A stretch of 64,000 bases of DNA from Vreelandella sp031769195 (GCF_031769195.1 NZ_JAVHNP010000001.1:372001-436000), one strand, 5' to 3'; positions 1-9,297 are shown, numbered from the stretch's first letter. Notes: a model not told the origin generated them from the sequence alone. Numbers and translations: made by a program.

Positions 1-969
1 TCAAATAATCCTTTCTGTCTTAGCTAACTTGGCCTTAAAGGCATCATACGAGCGTTTTTCCAATTCAGAATAAACTTTTAGATGCAATTTCAACCCCAGC
101 TCTCGATAAAAAACTTCCTTTAATTCTTCATAGAAGTCAGCATCAACTTTGATATCTTCTATTTTTGTTGCTTTTGTTTTTATGAGTAAATCCACATCGG
201 TAGTTTCCGCACCATATAAGGCACTACCAAATATATAAGCAGCCTCTATGCTTCTTTTTTTTATCTTCGATTTTTCAAAAATCCAAGCTTTATACTTTTC
301 TAAGTTATTTTCCCCAGGAGAACAATAGCTCAATATCAAATCTGAAAAAGCGATAGGAAATTGATTTTGTGAATAATCGAAGTTTGGATCTTCGCAGTGC
401 TTCTTAAATGCTTGAACATGAGATTTCATTTCAGAAACAACCAACTCTTCACGTTTATCGAGCTTTTTAACTCTATTTAATATACTCAACATACTGTCAT
501 TATTTGGAACAATTTGATCAAGCTTTAATTGTTCCCAAACCTCGTAATCGTGACGAAGTTCATCTGTGCTACCAGCACTTGTATTAGGTCCAAACGCCGT
601 AAATATTCTTCGATTATCATCCATCAATGGTCGAATATCAGGAGCTGCTTTAGATAGCGTTTTGTATATTTTGGAAGGATTTGTCTTATTGCTCAACTGC
701 TTTAATGTAAAAAAAGCAACTGAAGACACGATCATAAAAGAACCAATAAATACAAATATGTTATCGACGCCCGAATTAAGCGAAAGCTTTATATACACAT
801 CTTCTTTGATGATCTCTAAACTTGAGCCTAACTGTATGACCCTCTGGTAACCTACAAGGGCTATTCCTGACGTCAACAACAACCATATAAACTTAGTATC
901 GAAATTAGGATTTAAAAATCGATTAAGTTTTTCTAAAAGAATACCTTTTATGGTCAAGTCGTTACTCAT
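1..969 (-). CDS. Membrane-anchored nucleotidyltransferase-domain protein, AT-rich
   Basis: The 322-residue product has two predicted membrane segments near the N-terminus (about residues 27-45 and 69-89), then a soluble helical region, then a C-terminal nucleotidyltransferase-like domain. The signature is a GS pair at 248-249 followed by DVD at 258-260, the metal-binding layout of the polymerase-beta/minimal nucleotidyltransferase superfamily. Substrate and role are unknown. The gene is much richer in A and T than the rest of the window and faces away from an integron-integrase remnant about 220 bp away, the position expected for the first cassette of an integron. It could instead be an independent island gene. 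The stop codon is the first three bases of the window, so the gene is complete. The domain call is fairly safe; the cellular function is not known. Confidence 0.75.
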   Translation of the reverse strand: MSNDLTIKGILLEKLNRFLNPNFDTKFIWLLLTSGIALVGYQRVIQLGSSLEIIKEDVYIKLSLNSGVDNIFVFIGSFMIVSSVAFFTLKQLSNKTNPSKIYKTLSKAAPDIRPLMDDNRRIFTAFGPNTSAGSTDELRHDYEVWEQLKLDQIVPNNDSMLSILNRVKKLDKREELVVSEMKSHVQAFKKHCEDPNFDYSQNQFPIAFSDLILSYCSPGENNLEKYKAWIFEKSKIKKRSIEAAYIFGSALYGAETTDVDLLIKTKATKIEDIKVDADFYEELKEVFYRELGLKLHLKVYSELEKRSYDAFKAKLAKTERII

Positions 970-1010
970 ATCTTCCCTAGAAAACTAACAGTGATTATAC
1001 GCCCTTCCAT

Positions 1011-1050
1011 GAAACCTCAATGAACGTGACATCACAATGACTGAGGTTTC
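1011..1050. repeat. 9-bp inverted repeat between cassette-like gene and integrase remnant
   Basis: GAAACCTCA at 1011-1019 is the exact reverse complement of TGAGGTTTC at 1042-1050, with a 22-bp spacer that holds a further GTGAC/ATCAC element. It lies in the 220-bp gap where an attI site and cassette promoter would sit if this is an integron relic. I found no clean GTTRRRY core site; the nearest are GTTAGTT and GTTGGCT, each one base off on the minus strand. It may be an attachment-site remnant or a hairpin of other function. Confidence 0.35.
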
Positions 1051-1155
1051 TTAGCCACCAAATTGAATCTACCTCATTGATTCTACAGCGTGCAAAGAGA
1101 ATTTTGGCGATGTAGCCAACATTCGCGGGCTTGCGCGTTTTGCTCGTCTCAATAA

Positions 1156-1175
1156 TACTATTTTTATATACAGTA
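1156..1175 (+). promoter_or_regulatory. LexA (SOS) box upstream of integrase remnant
   Basis: TACTATTTTTATATACAGTA matches the classic gammaproteobacterial SOS consensus TACTGTATATATATACAGTA at 17 of 20 positions; the CTG-N10-CAG core is kept except for one base. It sits inside a larger inverted repeat (AATAATACT at 1151-1159, AGTATTATT at 1172-1180), 18 bp before the ATG of the integrase fragment. LexA control of intI is well established for integrons, so the site and the gene identity support each other. Confidence 0.65.
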
Positions 1176-1193
1176 TTATTGAAGCATTCTGCC

Positions 1194-1388
1194 ATGAAAC
1201 TGATGGAACGCGTCAAGGCAACCATGAGGGTCAAGCGCTATAGCTTACGCACCGAGAAAACCTATTGTTACTGGATTCGATTTTACATTCGGTTCAATAA
1301 TTTACGTCACCCTGCCACCCTGACAGGTGATGAAGTACGGCGATTTTTGGAGTATCTGGCAATCGAAAGGCAGGCGGGGACTACATAG
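1194..1388 (+). pseudogene. intI: Truncated integron-type tyrosine recombinase (IntI N-terminus)
   Basis: Only 64 codons remain. They match the N-terminal SAM-like core-binding domain of integron integrases: the segments YSLRTEKTY, YWIRFYIRF, LRHPATL and the following EVRRFLEYLA run in the order and spacing of IntI proteins (IntI1 has YSLRTEQAY, a tryptophan motif, VRHPATL, and EVEAFLSWLA). The reading frame stops after AIERQAGTT with TAG at 1386-1388, before any of the catalytic R, H, R, Y residues, so the protein cannot recombine. The start is the ATG at 1194. No remaining catalytic domain was recognised downstream before the TPP riboswitch begins at 1517, so the 3' part was deleted. A LexA box lies just upstream. 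Confidence 0.75.
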
Positions 1389-1516
1389 AAGCAGCCGTTT
1401 AATATCGTCTTGTTTCGGGCTCTTATCGATTTCGCAGTAGGCCATTGCCAAACATTCAGAAAAATAAACCTCTCTTGCATCTCCCTCACCCGCCTCCTAC
1501 ACTCCACCCACGAACA

Positions 1517-1654
1517 GCTTGACGGGGTGCCGGTGAATCCGGCTGAGATGGCGCAGGGTGGGCTTTTGGCTACCGAGCGCTGGTCCCGCTGAACCTGATC
1601 CGGCTAATGCGCTGCTATATGAACGTGGCGCGGGTACCGGCGTAGGGATCAAGC
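1517..1654 (+). ncRNA. TPP riboswitch (THI element)
   Basis: The conserved blocks of the thiamine pyrophosphate aptamer are all present: GGGGTGCC near 1524-1531, CTGAGAT at 1543-1549, GAACCTGATC at 1591-1600, CGGCTAAT at 1601-1608 and CCGGCGTAGGGA at 1637-1648. P1 is formed by GCTTGA (1517-1522) and TCAAGC (1649-1654). Between CTAAT and the ACCGG block there is an extra 28 nt or so (1609-1636) compared with the usual aptamer, containing GCGC at both ends, so that stem is lengthened. It precedes tenA and thiC, both thiamine genes, and should repress them when TPP is abundant. Confidence 0.93.
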
Positions 1655-1716
1655 GATGGCCGCGGTGCTCCTTTACGCCACCCTTCCGTGCCATTCCCTC
1701 GATCTTTCTCGCCTGC

Positions 1717-1740
1717 CCTCCGGATCATTACCACCGGAGG
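1717..1740 (+). promoter_or_regulatory. Shine-Dalgarno-sequestering hairpin (riboswitch expression platform)
   Basis: CCTCCGG at 1717-1723 pairs perfectly with CCGGAGG at 1734-1740 across a 10-nt loop. The 3' arm contains the GGAGG ribosome-binding site of tenA, five bases before its ATG at 1746. No T-run follows, so the riboswitch most likely acts on translation initiation rather than by transcription termination. The mechanism is inferred from position and pairing. Confidence 0.65.
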
Positions 1741-1745
1741 CATCA

Positions 1746-2414
1746 ATGGGCTACCGCTTTACCGATCTCACCACCGCTTGCCAAGCCGATTGGCGCGCGT
1801 ATATCGAGCACGATTTCGTGCGCCAGCTGGGCACCGCTACGCTGCCTGAGGCGTCGTTTCGCCACTACCTGAAGCAGGATTACCTGTTTTTGATTCACTT
1901 CGCCCGCGCCTACGCGCTGGCCGCCTACAAAAGCCCCACCCTGGCAGATCTGCGCCAAGCCCATGAAGGCTTGAAAGCCATCGTGGATGTGGAGCTGGGC
2001 CTGCACGTGGGCTTTTGTCAGGAGTGGGGCATCAGCGAACAGGAGCTTGCTGAGCTTCCCGAAGCCCGCGCCACGCTGGCTTACACCCGCTATGTGTTGG
2101 ATACCGGAAATCGCGGCGACCTGCTCGATTTGCACGTGGCGCTGGCCCCGTGCCTGGTGGGCTATGGCGAAATTGCCAACTGGCTGAACGCGCAGCCTTC
2201 TACGCTGCGCGGCGAGCAAAACCCGTTCGATGCATGGATCGCCATGTACGAAGGCGAGGAGTTCCAAGCCGCCATGCAGGCAGAGCTTGCGTGGCTCGAT
2301 GCCCGCTTGGCGGATGTCACCCCCGCCCGTTTTGCTGAGCTTGCCAAAATCTTCCGCGATGCCACACGGCTGGAAATCGACTTCTGGCAGATGGGTTTAG
2401 ACCTTTCTGAATAA
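1746..2414 (+). CDS. tenA: Aminopyrimidine aminohydrolase / thiaminase II (TenA)
   Basis: TenA proteins hydrolyse aminopyrimidine breakdown products of thiamine to HMP for reuse in thiamine synthesis, in the cytoplasm. The product is 222 residues, normal for the family. The expected active-site residues are visible: Asp45 in KQDY, Cys136 in LAPCLVGYGEI (the nucleophile of the TenA_C class) and Glu210 in LEIDFW. The ATG at 1746 is chosen because it follows a GGAGG Shine-Dalgarno by five bases; the frame stays open further upstream but that part is riboswitch. It is the first gene of a TPP-controlled pair with thiC, 25 bp downstream, so salvage and de novo HMP supply are co-regulated. Confidence 0.93.
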   Translation: MGYRFTDLTTACQADWRAYIEHDFVRQLGTATLPEASFRHYLKQDYLFLIHFARAYALAAYKSPTLADLRQAHEGLKAIVDVELGLHVGFCQEWGISEQELAELPEARATLAYTRYVLDTGNRGDLLDLHVALAPCLVGYGEIANWLNAQPSTLRGEQNPFDAWIAMYEGEEFQAAMQAELAWLDARLADVTPARFAELAKIFRDATRLEIDFWQMGLDLSE

Positions 2415-2439
2415 CCTCCTACAACACAGAGCAACCGTC

Positions 2440-4356
<1,917 letters not shown>

Positions 4357-4364
4357 GCGCTCTC

Positions 4365-4384
4365 CCCCCGCCTGCGGGCGGGGG
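4365..4384 (+). terminator. GC-only hairpin after thiC, without T-run
   Basis: CCCCCGCC (4365-4372) and GGCGGGGG (4377-4384) form an 8-bp all-GC stem with the tetraloop TGCG, nine bases after the thiC stop. The following bases are AAGAAATCC, so it lacks the U-tract of a classical intrinsic terminator; it may stabilise the 3' end or pause polymerase. Confidence 0.5.
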
Positions 4385-4415
4385 AAGAAATCCACTGGAT
4401 GTCCGGCCTCTTAAT

Positions 4416-4436
4416 TGTTATGTTATAACATATACA
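4416..4436 (+). promoter_or_regulatory. Candidate Zur operator upstream of aztC
   Basis: A perfect 12-bp palindrome, ATGTTATAACAT at 4420-4431, sits about 26 bp before the GTG start of the zinc-binding protein gene. The core resembles the TGTTATA...TATAACA arms of enterobacterial Zur boxes. Zur repression of zinc-uptake genes is standard, so the position fits. The identification rests on resemblance and context only. Confidence 0.6.
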
Positions 4437-4456
4437 TTAAATCAAGGAGCCTCACC

Positions 4457-5389
4457 GTGGGTCTGTTGAAACGCATACCTTCTCTGCTGGCGGCGGGCAT
4501 GATGGCGCTGGGCAGCCTGAACGCCATGGCCGATGAGCCCGCCCTGAACGTGGTAGCCTCGTTCTCGATCATCGAAGACCTGGCCCGCCAGATTGGCGGC
4601 GAACGCATCGCACTGACCAGCATCGTGGGTGCCAACGACGACGCCCACGTTTACGAACCCACCCCCGCCGACGTTCGCCAAATGGCACAGGCGGACGTAG
4701 TGCTTATCAATGGCCTGATGTTCGAGGGCTTTCTTACCCGCCTGATCGAGGCCAGCGGTACCGAGGCCAGCGTGGTCACCGTGTCGGAGCACGCGGTGCA
4801 TCTCGAAGACCCCATGGGCGGGCACTACCACTTTTATGGCGACCGGGCGGTGTTCCATGAAGCGCCTTACGACCCACATGCATGGCAATCGGTACCTAAT
4901 GCTAAAGCATACGTCGCCCGTATTGCCGAGGCTTTTTGCGGGGCGGACCCGCAAGGCTGCCAAGAGTACCGTGCTAATCAGCAGCGCTATGAGCAAACGC
5001 TGGTAACGCTGGAGCACGAGATTCAGGAACGTATCAACACAATTCCCGAATCCCGACGCACCGCCGTAGTAGCCCACCACGCCTTTCGCTACTTCGAAGA
5101 AGCCTACGGCATCACTTTTTTAGCCCCGCAGGGGGTCTCCACCGAATCCGAAGCCACGGCCGCCCATGTGGCGCAGCTGATTGATGCCATTGGGCAGCAA
5201 AACGCGGTGGCTGTGTTCGCTGAAAATATTTCTAACCCCAGGCTAGTCGAGCAGATTGCCAATGAGGCGGGCATCGCACTCAGCGGCACCCTCTATTCAG
5301 ATGCACTTTCTGGCACTGATGGGCCTGCGGCCACCTACCTCGAGATGATGCGCCATAACGTCAACACCCTGGTGACGGCGCTGCAATAG
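4457..5389 (+). CDS. aztC: Zinc ABC transporter substrate-binding protein (AztC/ZnuA-like)
   Basis: This is a periplasmic metal-binding lipocalin-unrelated protein of the TroA/ZnuA cluster that captures zinc for an ABC importer. It has a signal peptide (KRIPSLLAAGMMALGSLNAMA, cleaved before DEP). Typical ligand-bearing segments are visible: DDAHVYEP, DPHAWQ, VAHHAFRYF, and an acidic ligand region near the C-terminus. A short His-containing loop (GGHYHFYG) is where ZnuA proteins carry a longer His loop. The start is GTG at 4457, after AAGGAG at 4444-4449; the upstream ATG in frame lies within the palindrome. It is followed by aztD, and this pairing argues for AztC rather than ZnuA. No ATPase or permease gene is adjacent. 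Confidence 0.85.
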   Translation: MGLLKRIPSLLAAGMMALGSLNAMADEPALNVVASFSIIEDLARQIGGERIALTSIVGANDDAHVYEPTPADVRQMAQADVVLINGLMFEGFLTRLIEASGTEASVVTVSEHAVHLEDPMGGHYHFYGDRAVFHEAPYDPHAWQSVPNAKAYVARIAEAFCGADPQGCQEYRANQQRYEQTLVTLEHEIQERINTIPESRRTAVVAHHAFRYFEEAYGITFLAPQGVSTESEATAAHVAQLIDAIGQQNAVAVFAENISNPRLVEQIANEAGIALSGTLYSDALSGTDGPAATYLEMMRHNVNTLVTALQ

Positions 5390-5437
5390 CCACCCAGGCG
5401 ACTAACCATGCCCTTAGGGCTCAAGGAGAGAGAAACG

Positions 5438-6682
5438 ATGACCCCAATGTTTGTAGGCAAAGCGTTGACCGCGCTCGCTTTCGCGGTAGGCAGTGCCGCC
5501 GTGCAGGCCCATGACCACGCCCATAGCCATGATCATGGCGACGGTGAAAACGTCACGGCTTGGCGGCTGGTAGTTGCCGACCAGCAGGATGCCGTGGTGC
5601 ACGTCATCGACGCCAAGGAGAAGTCGCTGCTGGACACTTTCGAGCTGGAAGGCCCGGCAGCGCTGCATCGCACCCGTAGCGGCGAGGCGGTATTTGCCGT
5701 GCAAGGGGCAGCGAACACGGTGTCGGTGATCAATACCGGCATCGCTTTCCATGACCACGGCGACCACGCCGATATCGAAGTGGCCGACCCGGCGCTGCTG
5801 AGCACGGTTCTGGAAGGCGAGCGCCCTGCCCACTTCATCGAGCGCCAGGGCTATATTGCTCAGTGGTTCGATGGTGAAGACGAAGCCCGCTTGTTCACCG
5901 AAAGCAGCCTGTTGGCAGACTCTCCCGAGATCCGTGCAGTGCCAGTAGAGGCGGCGCACCACGGGGTGGCCGTGCCCTTCCACCAGCATGCGGTAGTGAC
6001 GGTGGTCAACCCGGAAGATGCGTCTCAACGCCCGGTCGGTGCCAAGGTGCTGGATAGCGATGGCCACTTGGTCGGGGATGAGGTGGCCTGCCCTGGGCTG
6101 CATGGCTCGGCGGGCTCTGGCAGTCTTTATGCGCTGGCTTGCCACACCGGCCTGCTGCTGATCGCCACGGAAAACGGCACGCCTCAGATCACCCATCTGC
6201 CCTACCCGAGCTCTCTACCGGAAGGCAGTGCTTCCACGCTATTAGGCGGCACCGGGCTACAGTACTTCCTGGGTAACTACGGGCCAGACCGCGTGCTGGT
6301 GGTCGACCCCACCGAAGGTGAAGAAGGCTTCCAACTGGTGCAATTGCCTACCCGCCGCGTGCATTTTGCGGTGGACCCAATCCGCGCCCGCTTTGCCTAT
6401 GTGTTCACCGAAGATGGCCAACTACATCAACTGGATGTGCTGAACGGCGAGCTAACCCAATCGCTGCGCCTGACGGAGCCCTACTCCATGGATGGCCACT
6501 GGAACGACCCGCGCCCACGCATCGCCGTGGCAGGCAACCAAGTGGTCGTCACCGATCCCCAGGCGGAAACACTGCACTTTATCGATATTGAAACTTTTGA
6601 GCAGGTAGATGAAATGGCGCTGGAGGGCCAACCCTTCAATATCGTAGCGGTAGGCGGCACCGGAATATCACACGACCACTAA
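5438..6682 (+). CDS. aztD: Zinc metallochaperone AztD
   Basis: AztD proteins are periplasmic beta-propeller metallochaperones that hand zinc to AztC. The 414-residue product starts with a signal peptide (cut after AVQA) followed directly by a His-rich stretch HDHAHSHDHGDG, the typical zinc-binding N-terminus. The rest has repeated beta-propeller-like segments (ADQQDAVVHVIDA, NYGPDRVLVVDP, DPQAETLHFIDIETF). The ATG at 5438 is preceded by AAGGAGAG at 5423-5430. It lies 48 bp after aztC and is probably co-transcribed from the Zur-like promoter. In described loci aztA and aztB (ATPase, permease) accompany these genes; here they are absent from the neighbourhood. Confidence 0.85.
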   Translation: MTPMFVGKALTALAFAVGSAAVQAHDHAHSHDHGDGENVTAWRLVVADQQDAVVHVIDAKEKSLLDTFELEGPAALHRTRSGEAVFAVQGAANTVSVINTGIAFHDHGDHADIEVADPALLSTVLEGERPAHFIERQGYIAQWFDGEDEARLFTESSLLADSPEIRAVPVEAAHHGVAVPFHQHAVVTVVNPEDASQRPVGAKVLDSDGHLVGDEVACPGLHGSAGSGSLYALACHTGLLLIATENGTPQITHLPYPSSLPEGSASTLLGGTGLQYFLGNYGPDRVLVVDPTEGEEGFQLVQLPTRRVHFAVDPIRARFAYVFTEDGQLHQLDVLNGELTQSLRLTEPYSMDGHWNDPRPRIAVAGNQVVVTDPQAETLHFIDIETFEQVDEMALEGQPFNIVAVGGTGISHDH

Positions 6683-6705
6683 CCTTTTTTTAGGCTCCAT
6701 CAACA

Positions 6706-6736
6706 ACAACCGGAGCCAATGGCTCCGGTTGTGGGT
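6706..6736 (+). terminator. Intrinsic terminator after aztD
   Basis: ACAACCGGAGCC (6706-6717) and GGCTCCGGTTGT (6721-6732) form a perfect 12-bp stem with the loop AAT, followed by GGGTTTTG. The aztD stop is 24 bp upstream. It also lies just beyond the end of the convergent csbD-like gene and could end both transcripts. Confidence 0.8.
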
Positions 6737-6751
6737 TTTGCGCGACAAGCG

Positions 6752-6937
6752 TTACTTTTTCTTCTTGGCGCTCTCTTTGGCATCGCCTTTGCCTTTTTGC
6801 AGTTCGCCTTTGGCTTGCTGAGCTTTGCCTTTGGCTTCGGTTTTACTGCTGCCGGTGGCTTTACCTGCTGCTTCTTTCACTTTACCGGCGGCTTTGTTAG
6901 CGGCACCTTTCGCTTTATCTTCTTTACCACTTGCCAT
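6752..6937 (-). CDS. CsbD-like stress protein (lysine/alanine-rich)
   Basis: The product is 61 residues, almost wholly Lys, Ala, Gly, Glu and Gln, with AGKVKEAAGKATG and KGKAQQAKGEL repeats typical of the CsbD family of small hydrophilic stress-induced proteins; the biochemical role of the family is not established. The ATG at 6937 is chosen because GAGGTG lies six bases upstream; the frame also has a GTG at 6946 overlapping that SD. Convergent with aztD. A second, more typical CsbD gene lies at 43870-44067. Confidence 0.8.
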   Translation of the reverse strand: MASGKEDKAKGAANKAAGKVKEAAGKATGSSKTEAKGKAQQAKGELQKGKGDAKESAKKKK

Positions 6938-7041
6938 GACGAACACCTCTAATCCGTTAGTAGGGAAATAGCCGCTCGCTGAGTAGGTCGTGACTTCAAC
7001 GTCGGCTCCTTTTCAGAGTAGCTGCTTGTTAAAAAGTTGCC

Positions 7042-8151
7042 TCAACTACTTTCAGGCAAACGGGTGGGCTCCCAGCAGTTCAGTAAATAATGTAGGCAGA
7101 TCATCATTGAAAGCGTGCCGATCAGCGCCACGCTCATGGAAGAGAAGCGATAAAGCGCGCTATAGACTAAGTCTTGCTGCGGCCCTAACGACTGGCCAAA
7201 TAGAATCCCCATGGTGGTGAGCCCACCAAACCCGATGCCGGAACCACCGCCTTCCAAGATATGCTCCCGTGCAAACAGCATTAACCCCAGCCAATAGAGC
7301 AGAATCACCAACAAAAAGTGGTGGCTTTGGGTGTAAAGCGCCAACTGCATCACCAGTGCGAGATTACAGCCCAGCAGCGTGCCTACTGCCCGTTTCGCCG
7401 CTGACACCTGCGCACCGAAATATCCCAATGTGAACAGAATCAAGATGGTAGCCATTTGCGCCGAGAGCGAATCACGCAGATCAAACATCTGAAAGACCAT
7501 GAACGACAGCGTGGCGGTGATGCCGCCTATCAGCGTTTCATGGCGAATTTGCGCCGCCGCTTTGCTGCCCCTGGGCGGCGGCTGGCGGGGTTCCACATCA
7601 GGAAACAGGGTGTACATCAGCATAGCGATAAACACCGCCAGCACGCTGGCCATCAGATTACTGGCCAGCATGTCGCTTAAATCCACCCCTGGGTAGCTAG
7701 CAAAGTGCAGCAAAATGCTCAGCGTCAGCACCCCATTGGCACCAAACAGAAACAGCGGGCCTTTGGCCATTAAGTTAAAGCGCAGCAGAAAAAGACCCAG
7801 TACCACCAGCGTCATCACCACGGGCATATGTTTTAGCAGCCCCACCACCAAGCTCACTTCCAGCACGTTAAGGCTCACGTTGGAAAGAAACTGACGTATA
7901 ATCGCGCCGTTTAACATCGGTACTAGGCCGAGCAAAAACATCGGAAAAACGGTAAAAAACACACCGTAGTTCCAGCCCATTAGCTGGCTGATGATAAACC
8001 CCAAGGTGCCACCACCCGCCACCCGCAGGCACTGGCGAAGCCCGTTCTGGCTAAGTCCGTTCTGGCTAAGCCCATTCTGACTAAGCTCCGAGGAAGCGGG
8101 CGCTGCACCCGTGGCGGATGCCTCACTACGGGTGGGTGATTTAGTAGACAT
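7042..8151 (-). CDS. DUF2955 multi-span inner-membrane protein (efflux partner)
   Basis: The protein has about ten hydrophobic segments in two halves separated by a polar loop (PRQPPPRGSKAAA), the arrangement of DUF2955/aromatic-acid-exporter-like membrane proteins. Its start overlaps the end of an HlyD-family adaptor gene by 11 bp, and the two are very likely one efflux pump of the AaeAB type; the substrate is unknown. The ATG at 8151 (MSTKSPTRSEA) is chosen over the longer frame because it keeps a short cytoplasmic N-terminus. That N-terminus contains three tandem LSQNG units encoded by a 15-bp repeat. Confidence 0.8.
   Translation of the reverse strand: MSTKSPTRSEASATGAAPASSELSQNGLSQNGLSQNGLRQCLRVAGGGTLGFIISQLMGWNYGVFFTVFPMFLLGLVPMLNGAIIRQFLSNVSLNVLEVSLVVGLLKHMPVVMTLVVLGLFLLRFNLMAKGPLFLFGANGVLTLSILLHFASYPGVDLSDMLASNLMASVLAVFIAMLMYTLFPDVEPRQPPPRGSKAAAQIRHETLIGGITATLSFMVFQMFDLRDSLSAQMATILILFTLGYFGAQVSAAKRAVGTLLGCNLALVMQLALYTQSHHFLLVILLYWLGLMLFAREHILEGGGSGIGFGGLTTMGILFGQSLGPQQDLVYSALYRFSSMSVALIGTLSMMICLHYLLNCWEPTRLPESS
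8041..8085 (-). repeat. 15-bp tandem repeat inside the DUF2955 gene
   Basis: About three 15-bp units (plus-strand form CTAAGTCCGTTCTGG with minor changes) encode LSQNG-LSQNG-LSQNG near residue 25 of the membrane protein. Partial further units flank the block. The unit length is a multiple of three, so copy-number change would keep the frame. Confidence 0.75.
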
Positions 8152-9208
8152 AATGCAGCCAGCTGATGAGATGAGCCTGCAGCCAAGCAAACGGCTTAGC
8201 CAGCGCGTGCTCGCCGGGCACTAGCTGTACCGTGGCCCGCGCCCCGCTGGGCGGCAGCGCTGCTAACGGTTCATCCAATGCAATGTGAATGCGTACCCGT
8301 TGGGCATCGCGCACCCAGCGGTCAGAGGTGGGAATATCCACTAGCTGCCCGTCGGCGGCCTGCTGCCCTTCTCGCACGCCAGCATCGAACGCGCTCACAT
8401 GGCCTGCAAAAATGCGCCCCGGCAGCGCGTCAAACACCACCTTGGCTTCATCACCGGGGGCCACGTGGCGCAGGCTTTTTTCGCGAAAATCAGCGACCAC
8501 ATCCACCTTACTGGCTACCAGCGCCACGGCGGGCTGGCCTGCCTGCACGTAATCCCCCGTCTGAAGCTGAAGGTTGGTCACTTCGCCTGCTTCCGGCGCG
8601 CTGACCGTGGTACGGGCCACGTCCAGCTCGGCCTTTTCTAAGGCATTGTTGGCTTGGCGCAGCCGCAGGTTAGCATCGCCCTCTTCCCCTAGCTGCACTT
8701 CTAAGCTGTCGATTTGGGCACGGGCAGAGGCCACGGCGGCCTGGGCTGTATGCTCGGCGGCCACCTGCTGTTCGTACTGCTGGCGGGAGATCCCCTGCCG
8801 CCCTAACAGCGCCTCGGCCCGGCGGCGTTCACCGCTGCGCTCCTCGAACGTGGCTTGAGCAGAAGCCAGCGAGGCCCGCGCCGCCGCCAGCTCTGCGGTT
8901 AAACGCGCGTTCTCCTGCTCGGCCTGATCGCGGTCTAGCTCCGCCTGCTGCTGGGCAAGCACAAACGGTGCCGGGTCTAACCGAAACAGCACATCGCCCG
9001 CTTCTACTTGGTGGTGATCACGCACCACTACGTCTTTCACTGGCGCGCTTAGCTCTGGGGCCACCCGCGTGACCGGCCGCATCGCCCGGGCTTCCGGCGT
9101 CATCGGCATAAAACTATCGGCCAGCAGGAAATAAACAAACAGCATCACAAACGCCGCCAGGGCTATTTTCACCCAGCGGGTAAATCGTTGATCAGGGGTC
9201 ATTAGCAT
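8141..9208 (-). CDS. HlyD-family membrane-fusion (adaptor) protein
   Basis: A 355-residue periplasmic adaptor with one N-terminal membrane anchor (about residues 14-33), a biotinyl-lipoyl-like half (VVRDHHQVEAGDVLFRLDP), a long alpha-helical hairpin rich in Ala, Gln and Glu, the second lipoyl half (TVSAPEAGEVTNLQLQTGD) and a C-terminal beta domain. Such proteins join an inner-membrane pump to an outer-membrane channel. The pump partner is the DUF2955 protein whose gene overlaps this one. No TolC-type gene is nearby. An alternative start two codons later (MTPDQRF) is possible. Confidence 0.88.
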   Translation of the reverse strand: MLMTPDQRFTRWVKIALAAFVMLFVYFLLADSFMPMTPEARAMRPVTRVAPELSAPVKDVVVRDHHQVEAGDVLFRLDPAPFVLAQQQAELDRDQAEQENARLTAELAAARASLASAQATFEERSGERRRAEALLGRQGISRQQYEQQVAAEHTAQAAVASARAQIDSLEVQLGEEGDANLRLRQANNALEKAELDVARTTVSAPEAGEVTNLQLQTGDYVQAGQPAVALVASKVDVVADFREKSLRHVAPGDEAKVVFDALPGRIFAGHVSAFDAGVREGQQAADGQLVDIPTSDRWVRDAQRVRIHIALDEPLAALPPSGARATVQLVPGEHALAKPFAWLQAHLISWLHYVY

Positions 9209-9253
9209 TACTCATTCACTGGCCCCCACGCGGTCACATCGGCATGGGGTAGC

Positions 9254-9297
9254 GTTAGACGGAATACTTTAGTCTAACAAAATTATTAGCACGCTAA
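9254..9297. promoter_or_regulatory. Two palindromes upstream of hlyD (possible operator)
   Basis: GTTAGAC (9254-9260) and GTCTAAC (9272-9278) form a 7-bp inverted repeat with an 11-bp spacer; eight bases on, TTAGC-AC-GCTAA (9286-9297) is a second perfect palindrome. They lie 45-90 bp upstream of the HlyD start, where a repressor of the efflux pair could bind. No regulator gene is adjacent, so this is only a candidate. Confidence 0.35.

Noticed and set aside
1743..2267. 174-codon frame antisense to tenA
   Set aside because: Fully inside tenA, whose active-site residues are intact; no independent evidence.
5414..6196. 260-codon open frame antisense to aztD
   Set aside because: It is a shadow of the GC-rich aztD gene: low-complexity, no SD, no recognisable domain, and aztD is strongly supported on the other strand.
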